Assembly (NCBI GenBank): GCA_019694655.1 | Contig: JAIBBN010000006.1 | Coordinates: forward strand, 109,360-173,359 | Reading direction: 5' to 3' | Origin: Leptospirales bacterium | GTDB taxonomy: Bacteria; Spirochaetota; Leptospiria; Leptospirales; Leptonemataceae | Length of the DNA stretch: 64,000 nucleotides | Part shown: one piece after another, positions 52,774-61,973 of the stretch | Numbering within the stretch: position 1 is the first letter of the stretch | How the letters are laid out: each line of letters begins with the position of its first letter | The notes under the pieces: generated by a model | Databases searched by the model: none | What the model saw: only the letters and a program-made list of their open reading frames with translations | Told to the model about the DNA's origin: nothing | Made by a program: the position numbers and the translations under genes

Positions 52774-52813
52774 ACTGTTCCCTGCATCAACGGCGCCCGG
52801 GCCGCCAGTTCGA

Positions 52814-54154
52814 TCAATTGGCTGGCGGCTGCCAGTTGGACGGAACTGCCGGGCCGTTGCTCATTGGAAAAAATCTGGCGCTCACGCTGTAGTTTCCGCC
52901 AGCATTTTCCTTGTAGCTGGTCACAATCAATTTGATTGGGCCCGCTTGCGCCACATTGATCGCCAGAATAGAGCGATGCTCATCGCCATTGTAGTCATCA
53001 TTCTGGTGCCCTTGCCCGGCGACAATGGCGCGCACGATTGGATCGAAATCAGCAGACTTCACCTCTGCCAGCAGAATGCCCGGACCGCTAACCTGCAACG
53101 GATAGCTTCGTTCAAATCGAGAGATGACTCGCTGGTCGCCCTGCTCCAGGGCGCCGCTCACATTGGCCGAGCGCAGACGAGCATCGGCGGCGCCGGCGCG
53201 CAAAATGCCAATCTGGAACCGACCGCTGCTGGCGCCGGCCACGGAACTTACTTTGATTTCCATGGTCTGGCCGGCCTGCATTTCGATGGCGGTCAGCGAG
53301 TTAGTTCCTTCGCCATTGTCATCGTTGGAGGCCGTGGCATTGGTCTGTTTATTGACAACATCCAGTTTGATATCAAAATCGGAGGAGACGCCGCGAATCA
53401 AGTAGAGGCCGCCGGCAGCAGCTTGAAAGGTGATGGCATCGGTCCGACCGTCGGTCAGGCGACCCTCTACAGGCGTGCGCGCCATCATCGCCGGAAGCGT
53501 CTGAAGAGCGTATGCGCCGCCAGCGTTCAGGGCATAGCTGCTTACCTGCAGCTCTAGATTGCCGTTTTGTTCGGCTTCGATGAGCAGCATATCGGGATCA
53601 TCGCCGGACTGGTCTTTGCCGCCGGGCGTGTGCGCCCGCAGCACAAAATCCGATGCCGGATTCTGAATGCGACTGAAGATGAACTGTCCGCGCTGCATGG
53701 GCAAAGTATAGCGATCCACAAAGCGCCCCTCCGTTCCGCCGATCGTCTCGCTGAGGGCATCGCTTTGTTGGTTGAGCAGCGACTGCCCGTCGTGCAGCGC
53801 TGCATATTGCAAGGTGTAACGACCGCGCGCACTTGCTTCTACGCCGCTTACGGTCATGAAGGCTTCGCCGTCGGCGACGCTTTCGGCGATAACGACAGAT
53901 ACATTCACGTTGCCGGGCGCATAATCATCATTTTCCAGGCGCGCCCCGCCCGGCATGGTTACGGCAAGTTTGGCATCGAAGCTGGCCGTAACGCTGGCCA
54001 GCAGCCAGTCGCCGCGCTTGACCGGAGCATTGCTGACATCGGAACCCTGTCCAAGGTCGCGGACAACAGATGCCGGACCAGAAAGACAGGCGCCAAAACT
54101 TGCGATGGCCAGCAGCGGCAGGATTTTTGAAAGAGGAAACGGCCGGATTGCCAT
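52814..54154 (-). CDS. Lipoprotein with repeated beta-sandwich (PPC-like) domains
   Basis: 446 residues from ATG 54154, preceded by AAGGAG. The lipobox is FGAC (Cys 23). The mature protein holds about four homologous ~110-residue units with FDAKLAV(T/D), ENDD/SNDDNG, (R/G)xYxLQ/GRFQIG and SxxLxA patterns, such as DFDIKLDVVNKQTNATASNDDNGEG and DFDPIVRAIVAGQGHQNDDYNGDE. They resemble bacterial pre-peptidase C-terminal (PPC) domains, which bind carbohydrate or matrix and usually attach to proteases. Here no protease domain is present. Confidence 0.7.
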   Translation of the reverse strand: MAIRPFPLSKILPLLAIASFGACLSGPASVVRDLGQGSDVSNAPVKRGDWLLASVTASFDAKLAVTMPGGARLENDDYAPGNVNVSVVIAESVADGEAFMTVSGVEASARGRYTLQYAALHDGQSLLNQQSDALSETIGGTEGRFVDRYTLPMQRGQFIFSRIQNPASDFVLRAHTPGGKDQSGDDPDMLLIEAEQNGNLELQVSSYALNAGGAYALQTLPAMMARTPVEGRLTDGRTDAITFQAAAGGLYLIRGVSSDFDIKLDVVNKQTNATASNDDNGEGTNSLTAIEMQAGQTMEIKVSSVAGASSGRFQIGILRAGAADARLRSANVSGALEQGDQRVISRFERSYPLQVSGPGILLAEVKSADFDPIVRAIVAGQGHQNDDYNGDEHRSILAINVAQAGPIKLIVTSYKENAGGNYSVSARFFPMSNGPAVPSNWQPPAN

Positions 54155-54261
54155 AAGCGAGGATCTCCTTTTGCTTTGCATTGCGGGGCTATGGAATTGC
54201 ATACCATCGGCGCGCTACAACCGGGCAAGCGACTTTTAGACTGCGATCCGCCGCCGCGGGT

Positions 54262-56037
54262 TCATTTGCCCGGCGGCGAAGGCAACGAACCGGGCGCGCT
54301 CGCCTGGCGCCGCTGCAGGGCCACGACGGTAATATCATCTTCCGGCGCCATCCCGGCGAGGTGCTCCTGGACACTGCGCTGGATCCGTTCCAGTCCCAGT
54401 TCGGGGCTGGCCAGACCCTGGCCCCGGAATTCGCGCGCCAGGCGCGCTTCGCCGTACATCTGCGAATAGCGGTTTTGCGCCTCAATGATGCCATCCGTAA
54501 AGAGCAGCACTGTTTCGCCGGCGGCCAGTTCTGTTTCTTCTATTTGAAAAGGCAGACTCTGGGAAAGTCCAATGATTGGCGCCGTTCGCCGCAACCTCCG
54601 CGTCCCGCCGTCGGCCTGCAGCGCCAGCTGATCGCCCAGTCCGGCAGAACAGTAGCGCAGGCGACCGTCGATCGCATCGACATCAACGATGATCGCCGGA
54701 AAATAGATCGGCATGCTCTGGTAACGAAACATCATCGCTTGATTCAATTGTCGCAGCGCTTCGTCCGGATTTTCAGCGCCGCGCTTGAGATGTTCATATT
54801 CGCTCTTGATCATCATTGTAACCAGCGCCGCCTGGACGCCGTGGCCCATGGCGTCGGCCAGAAAGATGCGCACCAGCCCTGGCTCGCGTTCAAAGATGTC
54901 ATAGATATCGCCGCCAATATCGCCCGCCGGCTGGTAGAGCGCGGCAACGCGCAGCCCGCGAAAACCGTCGACCCGACGCGGCAGAATATTTTGCTGAACG
55001 ACTCGCGCCAGTCCGATATCGCGCTGGATTGTGCGCAGTGCGCTTTCCAGCTGATTGCGCTGGCCGACCAGCTCCGAATTCAAGCGCGAAAGCTGTTCCT
55101 CAGCAGCCTTGCGCTGCCGAACCTCGCGCTCCAGCGATCGATTCCACAGATAAAACAGAGCGAAGGCCGCCGCCACGCCGGCGCCGATCAGAAGTCCGGT
55201 GCGTATCACCTCGGCCATGTCCACGCCGTACTCGTAGCGTACTGGCAGCCACTTCTGATTGATGGCGTTGCTCTCCGCCGCAGTAATGCTGGCCAGGGCC
55301 TTGTCCAGAATCGAGCGCAACTCCGGCTGGTCGCTGCGCACGGCCATACGCATCTCTGAACGGTATTCGGTGGGAGCGGCAATCTTGAGATTGGTCAATC
55401 CCATGCGAGAAATCTGCTGACTCATGACTGCCAGGTTATCGATCGCCGCGTCGGCCTCGCCAATGCTCACCTTGCGCAGCGCCTGACCGATCGTATCGGT
55501 ATAGAGCAGGCGAACGCCGGGATAATCCTGAATCAACAGATCCGCCGTATAATAGGCGCGCGGCGCCGCCGCCACCTGATCATTCAGGTCGCCCAGCGCG
55601 CCCACAAATGGAGCGTCCGTTCGAGTCACAATGACAATCGGGTAGTCGATGTAGGTGCGAGTGAAGAGCAGGAATCGGCGATGCCGTGTGCTGTCGCTGA
55701 TGCAGGGCAGTAGATCGATGCGGCCCTCTTCGGCCTGTTGGATCGAAGTCTGCCAGTTGAGTCCCGGCTGCGGCTGAAAGTGCAGGCCGGTACGTTGCTC
55801 GATCAGTTTGAGATAATCTGCCGCCACGCCCTGGTAGAGGCCATCGCTCTGGACAAATTCAAAGGGCGGCCAGTCCGTCGTGTAGCCGTGGATCACAACC
55901 GGATGCTGGCGAATCCATGCGCTTTCGGCGGCGCTCAATGCGAGACCCTGGACGCTGCCCTGTTCTGCGCCCAGCGCCGTTGTGGCGGCGACCTGGCCCA
56001 GCAGCAGGAAGAGGAATACCAGGGATCTGCGGGCCAT
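54262..56037 (-). CDS. Solute-binding receptor fused to SpoIIE (PP2C) phosphatase
   Basis: 591 residues. Signal peptide (SLVFLFLLLGQVAATTALGA), a type-3 solute-binding domain (~residues 30-270: RQHPVVIHGYTTDWPPFEF, YLKLIEQRTGLHF), one membrane segment (~285-305), a coiled coil and a PP2C/SpoIIE domain with GDIGGDIYDIF, ADAMGHGVQAALVTMM, LLFTDGIIEAQ and PEDDITVVAL. It detects a periplasmic ligand and dephosphorylates an intracellular partner, probably an anti-anti-sigma protein. It diverges from a BMP-family binding lipoprotein gene. No permease is near. Confidence 0.88.
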   Translation of the reverse strand: MARRSLVFLFLLLGQVAATTALGAEQGSVQGLALSAAESAWIRQHPVVIHGYTTDWPPFEFVQSDGLYQGVAADYLKLIEQRTGLHFQPQPGLNWQTSIQQAEEGRIDLLPCISDSTRHRRFLLFTRTYIDYPIVIVTRTDAPFVGALGDLNDQVAAAPRAYYTADLLIQDYPGVRLLYTDTIGQALRKVSIGEADAAIDNLAVMSQQISRMGLTNLKIAAPTEYRSEMRMAVRSDQPELRSILDKALASITAAESNAINQKWLPVRYEYGVDMAEVIRTGLLIGAGVAAAFALFYLWNRSLEREVRQRKAAEEQLSRLNSELVGQRNQLESALRTIQRDIGLARVVQQNILPRRVDGFRGLRVAALYQPAGDIGGDIYDIFEREPGLVRIFLADAMGHGVQAALVTMMIKSEYEHLKRGAENPDEALRQLNQAMMFRYQSMPIYFPAIIVDVDAIDGRLRYCSAGLGDQLALQADGGTRRLRRTAPIIGLSQSLPFQIEETELAAGETVLLFTDGIIEAQNRYSQMYGEARLAREFRGQGLASPELGLERIQRSVQEHLAGMAPEDDITVVALQRRQASAPGSLPSPPGK

Positions 56038-56195
56038 GGGGCGCCAGGATAGTCGCTCTTTCGCCCGGGTCGTCAACTGCATTCGGGGCAGCGACGCTCT
56101 GCCGGCGGGCAAATGGAGCGGCGCCAGTTTCGGCTTGCCAGGCGAGATTTTCCGGTTCAGAATCGGCGCGACCGAGGCGCCGGACGGGCGGAGGC

Positions 56196-57209
56196 ATGCG
56201 CAAGATTTGTAGTTTCATTCATTGCCTGCTTGCTGTGGCGCTTGCCGCAGCGCAGTGCGATCGGCCTGCGGAATTGCCGCGCGCCGATGGGGTGGTTGTA
56301 GGGGCGCTCTTTGGCGCGGGGGGGCAAGGCGATCAGAGCTTCAACGACATGACCTACAACGGTTTGATTCGGGCGCGCAAGGATTTTGGCTACGAGCTAT
56401 TGAGCGAAGCGCCAGGCCCTTCGCCCGCTGAACGCGAGCGCGCCTTGCAGCGATTGCTCAAGGCTCGCGCCCAGGTCATTGTAGTCAGTGGATGGGAATT
56501 TGAACAACTCATCCGCAACGCTGCCCGTCAACGACCTGACGTACGTTTTGTATTTCATGACTTGCCGATTGAGGGCTATGACAATGTCTCCTCCACTGTC
56601 TTCAATCATCAGCAGGGCGCCTATCTGGCCGGCGCGCTGGCTGGATGGCAGACAGAGAGCGGCGTGGTCGGATTCATTGGCGGAATGGATAGTCCGACCT
56701 TGCACGAATTCCAGCAGGGATTCAGCGATGGCGCGCGCTTTGCGCGGCCGACGGTGCGCGTCCTGGCAGCCTACGCTGCTGCGGAGGGGGACTTTCATGG
56801 CTTTGAGGATCCGGATCGCGGCGCAGCGCTTGCATTGCAGCAATATGCAAACGGCGCCGACATCATTTTTGCCGCCGCGGGTCTTACTAACAATGGCGTG
56901 ATCGAAGCCGCCCGGCGCCAGCGCCGTTTTGCGATTGGCGTTGATGCCGATCAGGATCACCTGGCTCGCGGCTATGTGCTGACCAGTATGATGAAGCGGC
57001 TGGACGTGGCGACTTACGAAGAACTCCGACAAATCGCCGGAGGGCAGTTCAAACCCGGCGTCCACCGCTACGGCCTGGCCAGCGGCGGCGTGAGTCTGAG
57101 CGAAATGAAATACACGCGCGATAGAATCCCTGAGTCGACGCTGCAAAAGCTGGAAGCTCTGCGCAAGCAACTGATCGAAAGCGAGCAATCGGATGCGGGC
57201 GGATCATGA
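56196..57209 (+). CDS. BMP family (Med/TmpC-like) substrate-binding lipoprotein
   Basis: 337 residues. The leader ends in AQC (Cys 21). The BMP fold shows GAGGQGDQSFNDMTYNGL, VFHDLPIEGYDNVSSTVFNHQQGAYLAGALAG, GFIGGMDSP and an EEGDFHGFEDPD-type ligand loop. BMP proteins (TmpC/PnrA) bind purine nucleosides in spirochaetes, so that is the likely ligand class, by family inference. No ABC nucleoside transporter lies adjacent. It diverges from a solute-binding/SpoIIE receptor and overlaps a downstream lipoprotein gene. Confidence 0.86.
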   Translation: MRKICSFIHCLLAVALAAAQCDRPAELPRADGVVVGALFGAGGQGDQSFNDMTYNGLIRARKDFGYELLSEAPGPSPAERERALQRLLKARAQVIVVSGWEFEQLIRNAARQRPDVRFVFHDLPIEGYDNVSSTVFNHQQGAYLAGALAGWQTESGVVGFIGGMDSPTLHEFQQGFSDGARFARPTVRVLAAYAAAEGDFHGFEDPDRGAALALQQYANGADIIFAAAGLTNNGVIEAARRQRRFAIGVDADQDHLARGYVLTSMMKRLDVATYEELRQIAGGQFKPGVHRYGLASGGVSLSEMKYTRDRIPESTLQKLEALRKQLIESEQSDAGGS

Positions 57210-57838
57210 AGGCTTGCTCCATTGCGCTTTCGATTTTCTTGCTTCTTTCGTCCGGTTGTAGCGCTTCGTTGCAAGCATGGCAGCTGCAGCGCGAAACGGA
57301 AGAGCTGGCCCGGCGCTTTGATCGCGCCACAGTAGAAAAAATTGAGATCCTTTCCGGGGAGTGCCAGGCGCGCGCCCATTTTGACTGGAGAAGATCAGAC
57401 GTACAAGACGCCTACCTGATCCCCAACAATGCCGAACAATTACGCGAGCTCAACATGCTGGACGAGTCGCTGGCGCTGCAGGCTCTGCTGGCCCAGGCGC
57501 GACGCGCCGAAGAATGGCGCTTCGATACGCTTGCGTTGTTGAGCGCCAGCCAGACTCCCGAAGGTTTTGCGCGCATCGTAGCCTTCGAGGCGCCGCCGCC
57601 GCAAGGCATAGTCCCCTGCACTCTTTTGCAGCTGGCCGGCGCGCCGGAGGCGCAACAGGCGCTGCGCGGAGAAAGCGCCCTCGGACCCCGGGAGCGCGAC
57701 GCCTTTGGCTATACACAGAGCGCCGCGGCGCCCTTGAATGCGGCGCCACACAGTACGACGCCAGCCCTCTTGCGCATCCACGCACTGTATCGCCGCCTCG
57801 CGGCGCTCAATGCGCGCGTCGTTTCCAGAGCGCACTGA
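57206..57838 (+). CDS. Lipoprotein of unknown function
   Basis: 210 residues. Leader FLLLSSGC (Cys 18). The mature part is largely helical with an Ala/Arg-rich composition and no recognised motif. Its ATG overlaps the BMP stop (ATGA), so the two are co-translated. Its 3' end overlaps the convergent membrane protein gene by 32 bases. Confidence 0.65.
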   Translation: MKACSIALSIFLLLSSGCSASLQAWQLQRETEELARRFDRATVEKIEILSGECQARAHFDWRRSDVQDAYLIPNNAEQLRELNMLDESLALQALLAQARRAEEWRFDTLALLSASQTPEGFARIVAFEAPPPQGIVPCTLLQLAGAPEAQQALRGESALGPRERDAFGYTQSAAAPLNAAPHSTTPALLRIHALYRRLAALNARVVSRAH

Positions 57839-58631
57839 GCAACAACAAGGCGATGCTCAGCAGGTCGACGGCCGGCAAGAGCAGCGTGATTGGATGCAGA
57901 ATACCCAGTGCTACCAGCGCGGCAAAGAAGAAACAGGTAAACAGTCCGCCGCGTTTCCCGGCCTCGATCAGCGGCGTCAGACGGTAGGCAACGGCGCAGA
58001 GATTGTAGGCGGAAAGCAAAATCAAATTCCAGGCCAGCAGCGGCAGCGGGCCCGCCAGCAGGCGTCCGACAAAATGATCAGGCGGCAAACGAAAGAAGTC
58101 GAGGAAACTTGCCGGCGCGGCAAGAATCCACGCCGCCAGGCCAATCATGTAAATGGCAAAGAGCAAACGATTCCACTCCGCCATGCCGCGCCCGGCAGCG
58201 TCGCCTGCCGACGACGGATCTTGCTGAGCGCGGCGCAACTTGAAGTGCAAGATGATTCCGGAAAGTCCGTGGCTCAAATCGAGAAAGGCCGCTATGCATA
58301 GATAAACTGGCAGGTGCAGCGCCAGCAGCGGCGCCATCTCGCCGCCATCCTCCAGCATCCGCGCCGCGCTGAGGCCAAAGGCGACGGCGTTGAGACTGCG
58401 GCCCACAGCGCTGACCAGCTGAAAAGGCGCCAGGGCAGCGCCTTTGGCATGCCAGATGGCGTAGATGCCATGAAAAAGCGCCAGCGGAACAATATAGACC
58501 CACGTAGAAATCGGCGCGCCGCCGCGCCACTCGACAAGCAGCCAGGCCAGCACGCCAACCGCACTCAGCGCCTGAATCAAGCTGACCATGCGCATCCAAC
58601 GCGTTGCAAAGGACAGTTCTGCTGCGACCAT
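57807..58631 (-). CDS. Polytopic membrane protein of unknown function
   Basis: 274 residues from ATG 58631. About eight hydrophobic segments, including YIVPLALFHGIYAIWHA and LLPLLAWNLILLSAYNL. No family recognised. Overlaps the end of the convergent lipoprotein gene and diverges from an FAD oxidoreductase gene. Confidence 0.65.
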   Translation of the reverse strand: MVAAELSFATRWMRMVSLIQALSAVGVLAWLLVEWRGGAPISTWVYIVPLALFHGIYAIWHAKGAALAPFQLVSAVGRSLNAVAFGLSAARMLEDGGEMAPLLALHLPVYLCIAAFLDLSHGLSGIILHFKLRRAQQDPSSAGDAAGRGMAEWNRLLFAIYMIGLAAWILAAPASFLDFFRLPPDHFVGRLLAGPLPLLAWNLILLSAYNLCAVAYRLTPLIEAGKRGGLFTCFFFAALVALGILHPITLLLPAVDLLSIALLLLSALWKRRAH

Positions 58632-58793
58632 ACACATCTGCAAAACGGCCGCATGTCGCAGTCATCCTCTTTTTGGGAAGTCCATTGCGACCGCTCCGCT
58701 GCGGCTGGCAATCGCTTGTCGCTGCTGACCGGATGGAGGCTCCTGACCGTGGCGACCTGCATGCTCAACTCGAAATGTTCGGCTCTCTGATTT

Positions 58794-59723
58794 ATGAGTA
58801 CAGATGTGAATCGTGATTTTGATGCGCTGGTGATAGGCGCCGGACCGGCGGGAGTCAGCGCCGCCATCTGGCTTCAGCTCCTGGGCCTGCGTCCGCTACT
58901 GATCGAACGCTCGAAGCGTGTTGGCGGCCTGCTCTATCAATTTGATCAGCCCAATCTCTGGATGCCGGGATTGCCGGCACAGAGCGGACCGCAGTACGCA
59001 GCAGCGCTGGCGGAACACCTGCAACTCGTTGGCGCAGAGTTGCGTCTGCAGTCTGAACTCGTCGCCGTTGAAAGAAATGCAGATGGCTTTCATTGCCAGG
59101 TGCAAAATGCTACTGGCAGTGCGCTGGAGCGCATCCAGGCGCGTCGCCTGGTCATGGCCAGCGGCGTGCGGTCCCGGGACGGCGGATTGCAGGCGGGCCC
59201 GGGAGTGGTGATTGGGCCCGGCCAGGCCCTGGACCAGGCGCCGGTGGCTGGATTGCGCGTTGCTTTGTTGGGCGGCGGCGACAATGCCGCTGAATACTAC
59301 ACGATTCTAAATAAAAAGCATCCAGCCTTGATTCACGTCTACGCCCGCACGCTGCGCGCGCGCCCGGCGCTGGCCGAGCGCATTGCCGAAGGCGACCTTT
59401 TTGCCGGAGCCTACAGCGTGGACCTATCGACATTGCAGATTCAGCGCGACGGTCAACGGCGCAACTACGACCTGATTGCAGCGCTCTACGGCTGGCAGGC
59501 GGTCCTGCCGTCGGCGCTGCGCGCGGAACTTGGCGACGCACTTGATGAGCGCGGTTTTGTGCGGACTGATGCCAGTCGACAAACGCCGGCCGCCGGCATT
59601 TACTGCGTTGGCGAGGCAGCGCAGGCCGTGCATCCCTGCGTGGTCACGGCCCTGGCCGACGGCGTCGTGGCGGCCAAAGCAATCGAGGCCGAGCTGCGCG
59701 GGGCCCGCAGCACTCCAGAATAG
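58794..59723 (+). CDS. FAD-dependent NAD(P) oxidoreductase (thioredoxin-reductase-like fold)
   Basis: 309 residues. The FAD motif VIGAGPAGVSAAIWL is at residues ~12-26, the second dinucleotide motif is VALLGGGDNAAEYY at ~150-165, and the flavin-closing VGEAAQAVHPCVVTALADG is near the end. No CxxC redox pair is visible, so it is more like ferredoxin/flavodoxin-NADP reductase than thioredoxin reductase. Substrate unknown; it is a stand-alone gene. Confidence 0.85.
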   Translation: MSTDVNRDFDALVIGAGPAGVSAAIWLQLLGLRPLLIERSKRVGGLLYQFDQPNLWMPGLPAQSGPQYAAALAEHLQLVGAELRLQSELVAVERNADGFHCQVQNATGSALERIQARRLVMASGVRSRDGGLQAGPGVVIGPGQALDQAPVAGLRVALLGGGDNAAEYYTILNKKHPALIHVYARTLRARPALAERIAEGDLFAGAYSVDLSTLQIQRDGQRRNYDLIAALYGWQAVLPSALRAELGDALDERGFVRTDASRQTPAAGIYCVGEAAQAVHPCVVTALADGVVAAKAIEAELRGARSTPE

Positions 59724-59728
59724 CGCGT

Positions 59729-60898
59729 TCAGCGGGCCCGACGATTCGCGGGATCGGCCGGAGGCAGCGCCAGCGCAGCTCGAAGCAGTCGCCAGTCCGG
59801 AAGCGCGCGGTGCAACAGCCAGGCCAGGCCAAAGGAGGCAATCCACAGCGCAGGAATGAGCAGCAGAAGCGGAATGCCTGGCCAGCTCCAGAGAATCGCT
59901 CGTAGAATCCAGGTATGGAACAAGAAGACGACAAAACTCAGCGCGGCGCCTTGAATGATGCAACGTGTTAGCCGCGATCGGATCAAGAGCTGGGGCTGTA
60001 ACACGCTATCCCAGGCGGCAAAGAATCGAATCACGGCAAGACTCAACAGAACTACGACCTGCCGATTGAAATGATCGTAGTCGTCCGGCGCCCGGGCATG
60101 ATAAGAATTGCCAACATATTCGTAGAGCGTTAGCGCCAACGCCAGCAATACGGCGATGCTTGCCATCCAGCGCTTTGACTCCAGTTGCTGGCGGGTCTCC
60201 TGAGCGGCAAAGGCAAAGGCAACGCCGCTGTAGAAGTAGAAGATCCAGTAAATCAAGAACGCAGAAAAGAATGCGGGACGTTCCAGACCAAGAGCATGAA
60301 AGATCAAGTGCGATGGGGAGCTGAAGGCCAGCTGCAGAATCAACAGCGCAACCCAGCATACCGCACGCCAAAGCGGCGCCATATGACGGATGAAGACAAA
60401 CAGCAGCGGAAAAACAATATAGCATTCAATGATAATATGGAAGAAATAGAAGTGGTAATCGGCGCCCTGACGGTAAAGCAAGGGCGCCAGCGTTTGAGCA
60501 AAGCGCAAGGCCGCCTCGCCAAGGGCCGCGCCGGCGACCAGGTCCTGGGGCAGTTGAAAGCGCGGCGAGAAGGCAAAAAAAACAAGCGTCCAGACCAGAA
60601 AGGGAAGCCCGACGCGCAGCGCGCGGCCGCGCCAGAAGTCGAGCGTTGTTGCCAGATCGAAGCCAGCGCCGGATGCCTGCAATTGCCGTCGGTACTTCAA
60701 GGCAAGGCCGTAGCCTGATAGAAAGACAAAAGAGGGTACGCTGAATCGCGCCAGCTGGTTGAGCGTCACGCCGACAAAGTCCGCCGAAAGAAAATCGTGA
60801 TGTTGACGGAAGGCCTCTTCCCAGCGCCACGTACTGTGAATGATCAGGACGAAGGCAATTGCCAGCAGCCGGAATAAATCGCCTGTGATGCGGCTCAT
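59729..60898 (-). CDS. Acyltransferase family 3 membrane protein (OafA/NodX-like)
   Basis: 389 residues from ATG 60898, whose MSRITGDLFRLLAIAFVLIIHS matches the family start (an ATG at 60928 is possible). Ten or so membrane segments and a VFLSGYGLALKYR motif are typical of acyltransferase 3, which O-acylates surface polysaccharides or peptides. Histidine in the first helix (IIHS) is the family's catalytic candidate. Substrate unknown. Confidence 0.85.
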   Translation of the reverse strand: MSRITGDLFRLLAIAFVLIIHSTWRWEEAFRQHHDFLSADFVGVTLNQLARFSVPSFVFLSGYGLALKYRRQLQASGAGFDLATTLDFWRGRALRVGLPFLVWTLVFFAFSPRFQLPQDLVAGAALGEAALRFAQTLAPLLYRQGADYHFYFFHIIIECYIVFPLLFVFIRHMAPLWRAVCWVALLILQLAFSSPSHLIFHALGLERPAFFSAFLIYWIFYFYSGVAFAFAAQETRQQLESKRWMASIAVLLALALTLYEYVGNSYHARAPDDYDHFNRQVVVLLSLAVIRFFAAWDSVLQPQLLIRSRLTRCIIQGAALSFVVFLFHTWILRAILWSWPGIPLLLLIPALWIASFGLAWLLHRALPDWRLLRAALALPPADPANRRAR

Positions 60899-60994
60899 GC
60901 CGGGCCAGGCTCTGCAGCGGCCCTCCATCGACTAGCCAGAAATGGCTCGCCGGACCCGGCGATTGTGCGCAGAATCGATGATCTTTTACGTCTG

Positions 60995-61858
60995 ATGTTT
61001 GGTATGTGCAGAAGCAGCGGATGGTTGACGCTAATTCTGATGCTGATGCTGGCTCACTGCCAGCAATCCAGCGACGATGGACTGGCCGATCTACTGCTGG
61101 GAGCCGGACTGGCCCAGGCGGCCTCCTGTAATGCCGACCTGCAGCGCAGCCAGGCCAATCGACAGTTTCTCAGCGGCTTTGAAGCAGTCAGCGATTTCAA
61201 TGGCTTCTACCTGACGCCGCAGAATTACCAGAACGCAGCCGCGCACGAGTTGCAGAATACAATTGCACGCACGGGCAACGCCCACCGCGGCTACGTCTAT
61301 GCCAGCGGCCCCAGCTGTCCCTTCTGGCAAAACTGCAACCACCGCGGCTACCCGACAGTACAATTGCACAAGAGCAGTCAGGGCTCTTTCCGTACGCCTG
61401 TCTACATCGAAATCTATACGCGACTGGACATGAACGTCGCCGACCAACAGTGGTTCAGCTTTATGACGCTCTCTGCCGATGCCTCTGACAGTTGGTCGCG
61501 CGTGGTGCTGGTCAATCTTGGCAATCTCAATCGCGGAACCACGAACTTCGTCCACCTGATGCACGTTCCATTGCATGGTCAGAGCAACTGGAGTTACCAG
61601 ACGACGGAAACGAACTCGCCAGCGCCCTACGTCAATGGCGCCTTTGTACGGATCGAGGCTTGCATCGATTTCGATCCCAATACAGGCTTTGCCAGGGTGC
61701 GCCAGAACGGGGTACTGGTCTCGGAAGCGCCGGTACGCGGGGCCTGCGGCGTTCTGCATCAGGCGCACTTTGGTCTGTATGCCATTCCGACGATCAGCAG
61801 CGGTTCGATCTACAATGACGACCTGACAATTCGCGAAGTGAGCGCCTGCCCCTTTTGA
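60995..61858 (+). CDS. Lipoprotein with LamG/concanavalin-like domain
   Basis: 287 residues from ATG 60995. Leader LTLILMLMLAHC (Cys 22) and a hydrophobic spacer GLADLLLGAGLA. The mature domain is beta-rich with aromatic/sugar-binding-like strands (VYIEIYTRLDMNVADQQWF, RVVLVNLGNLN, FVRIEACIDFDPNTG). It resembles a polysaccharide lyase or concanavalin-type jelly roll; no catalytic residues are clear. Confidence 0.7.
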   Translation: MFGMCRSSGWLTLILMLMLAHCQQSSDDGLADLLLGAGLAQAASCNADLQRSQANRQFLSGFEAVSDFNGFYLTPQNYQNAAAHELQNTIARTGNAHRGYVYASGPSCPFWQNCNHRGYPTVQLHKSSQGSFRTPVYIEIYTRLDMNVADQQWFSFMTLSADASDSWSRVVLVNLGNLNRGTTNFVHLMHVPLHGQSNWSYQTTETNSPAPYVNGAFVRIEACIDFDPNTGFARVRQNGVLVSEAPVRGACGVLHQAHFGLYAIPTISSGSIYNDDLTIREVSACPF

Positions 61859-61973
61859 AAATCAGGGCGTCGGCAATCGTCGCACTGAATGAGCCGTAGC
61901 CATCCAGCAAAATTCTAGTTGCCCGGGCAGTATGATCCACGGCGCACTTTTCTTCCTGTAACCCGAGGCAGGA

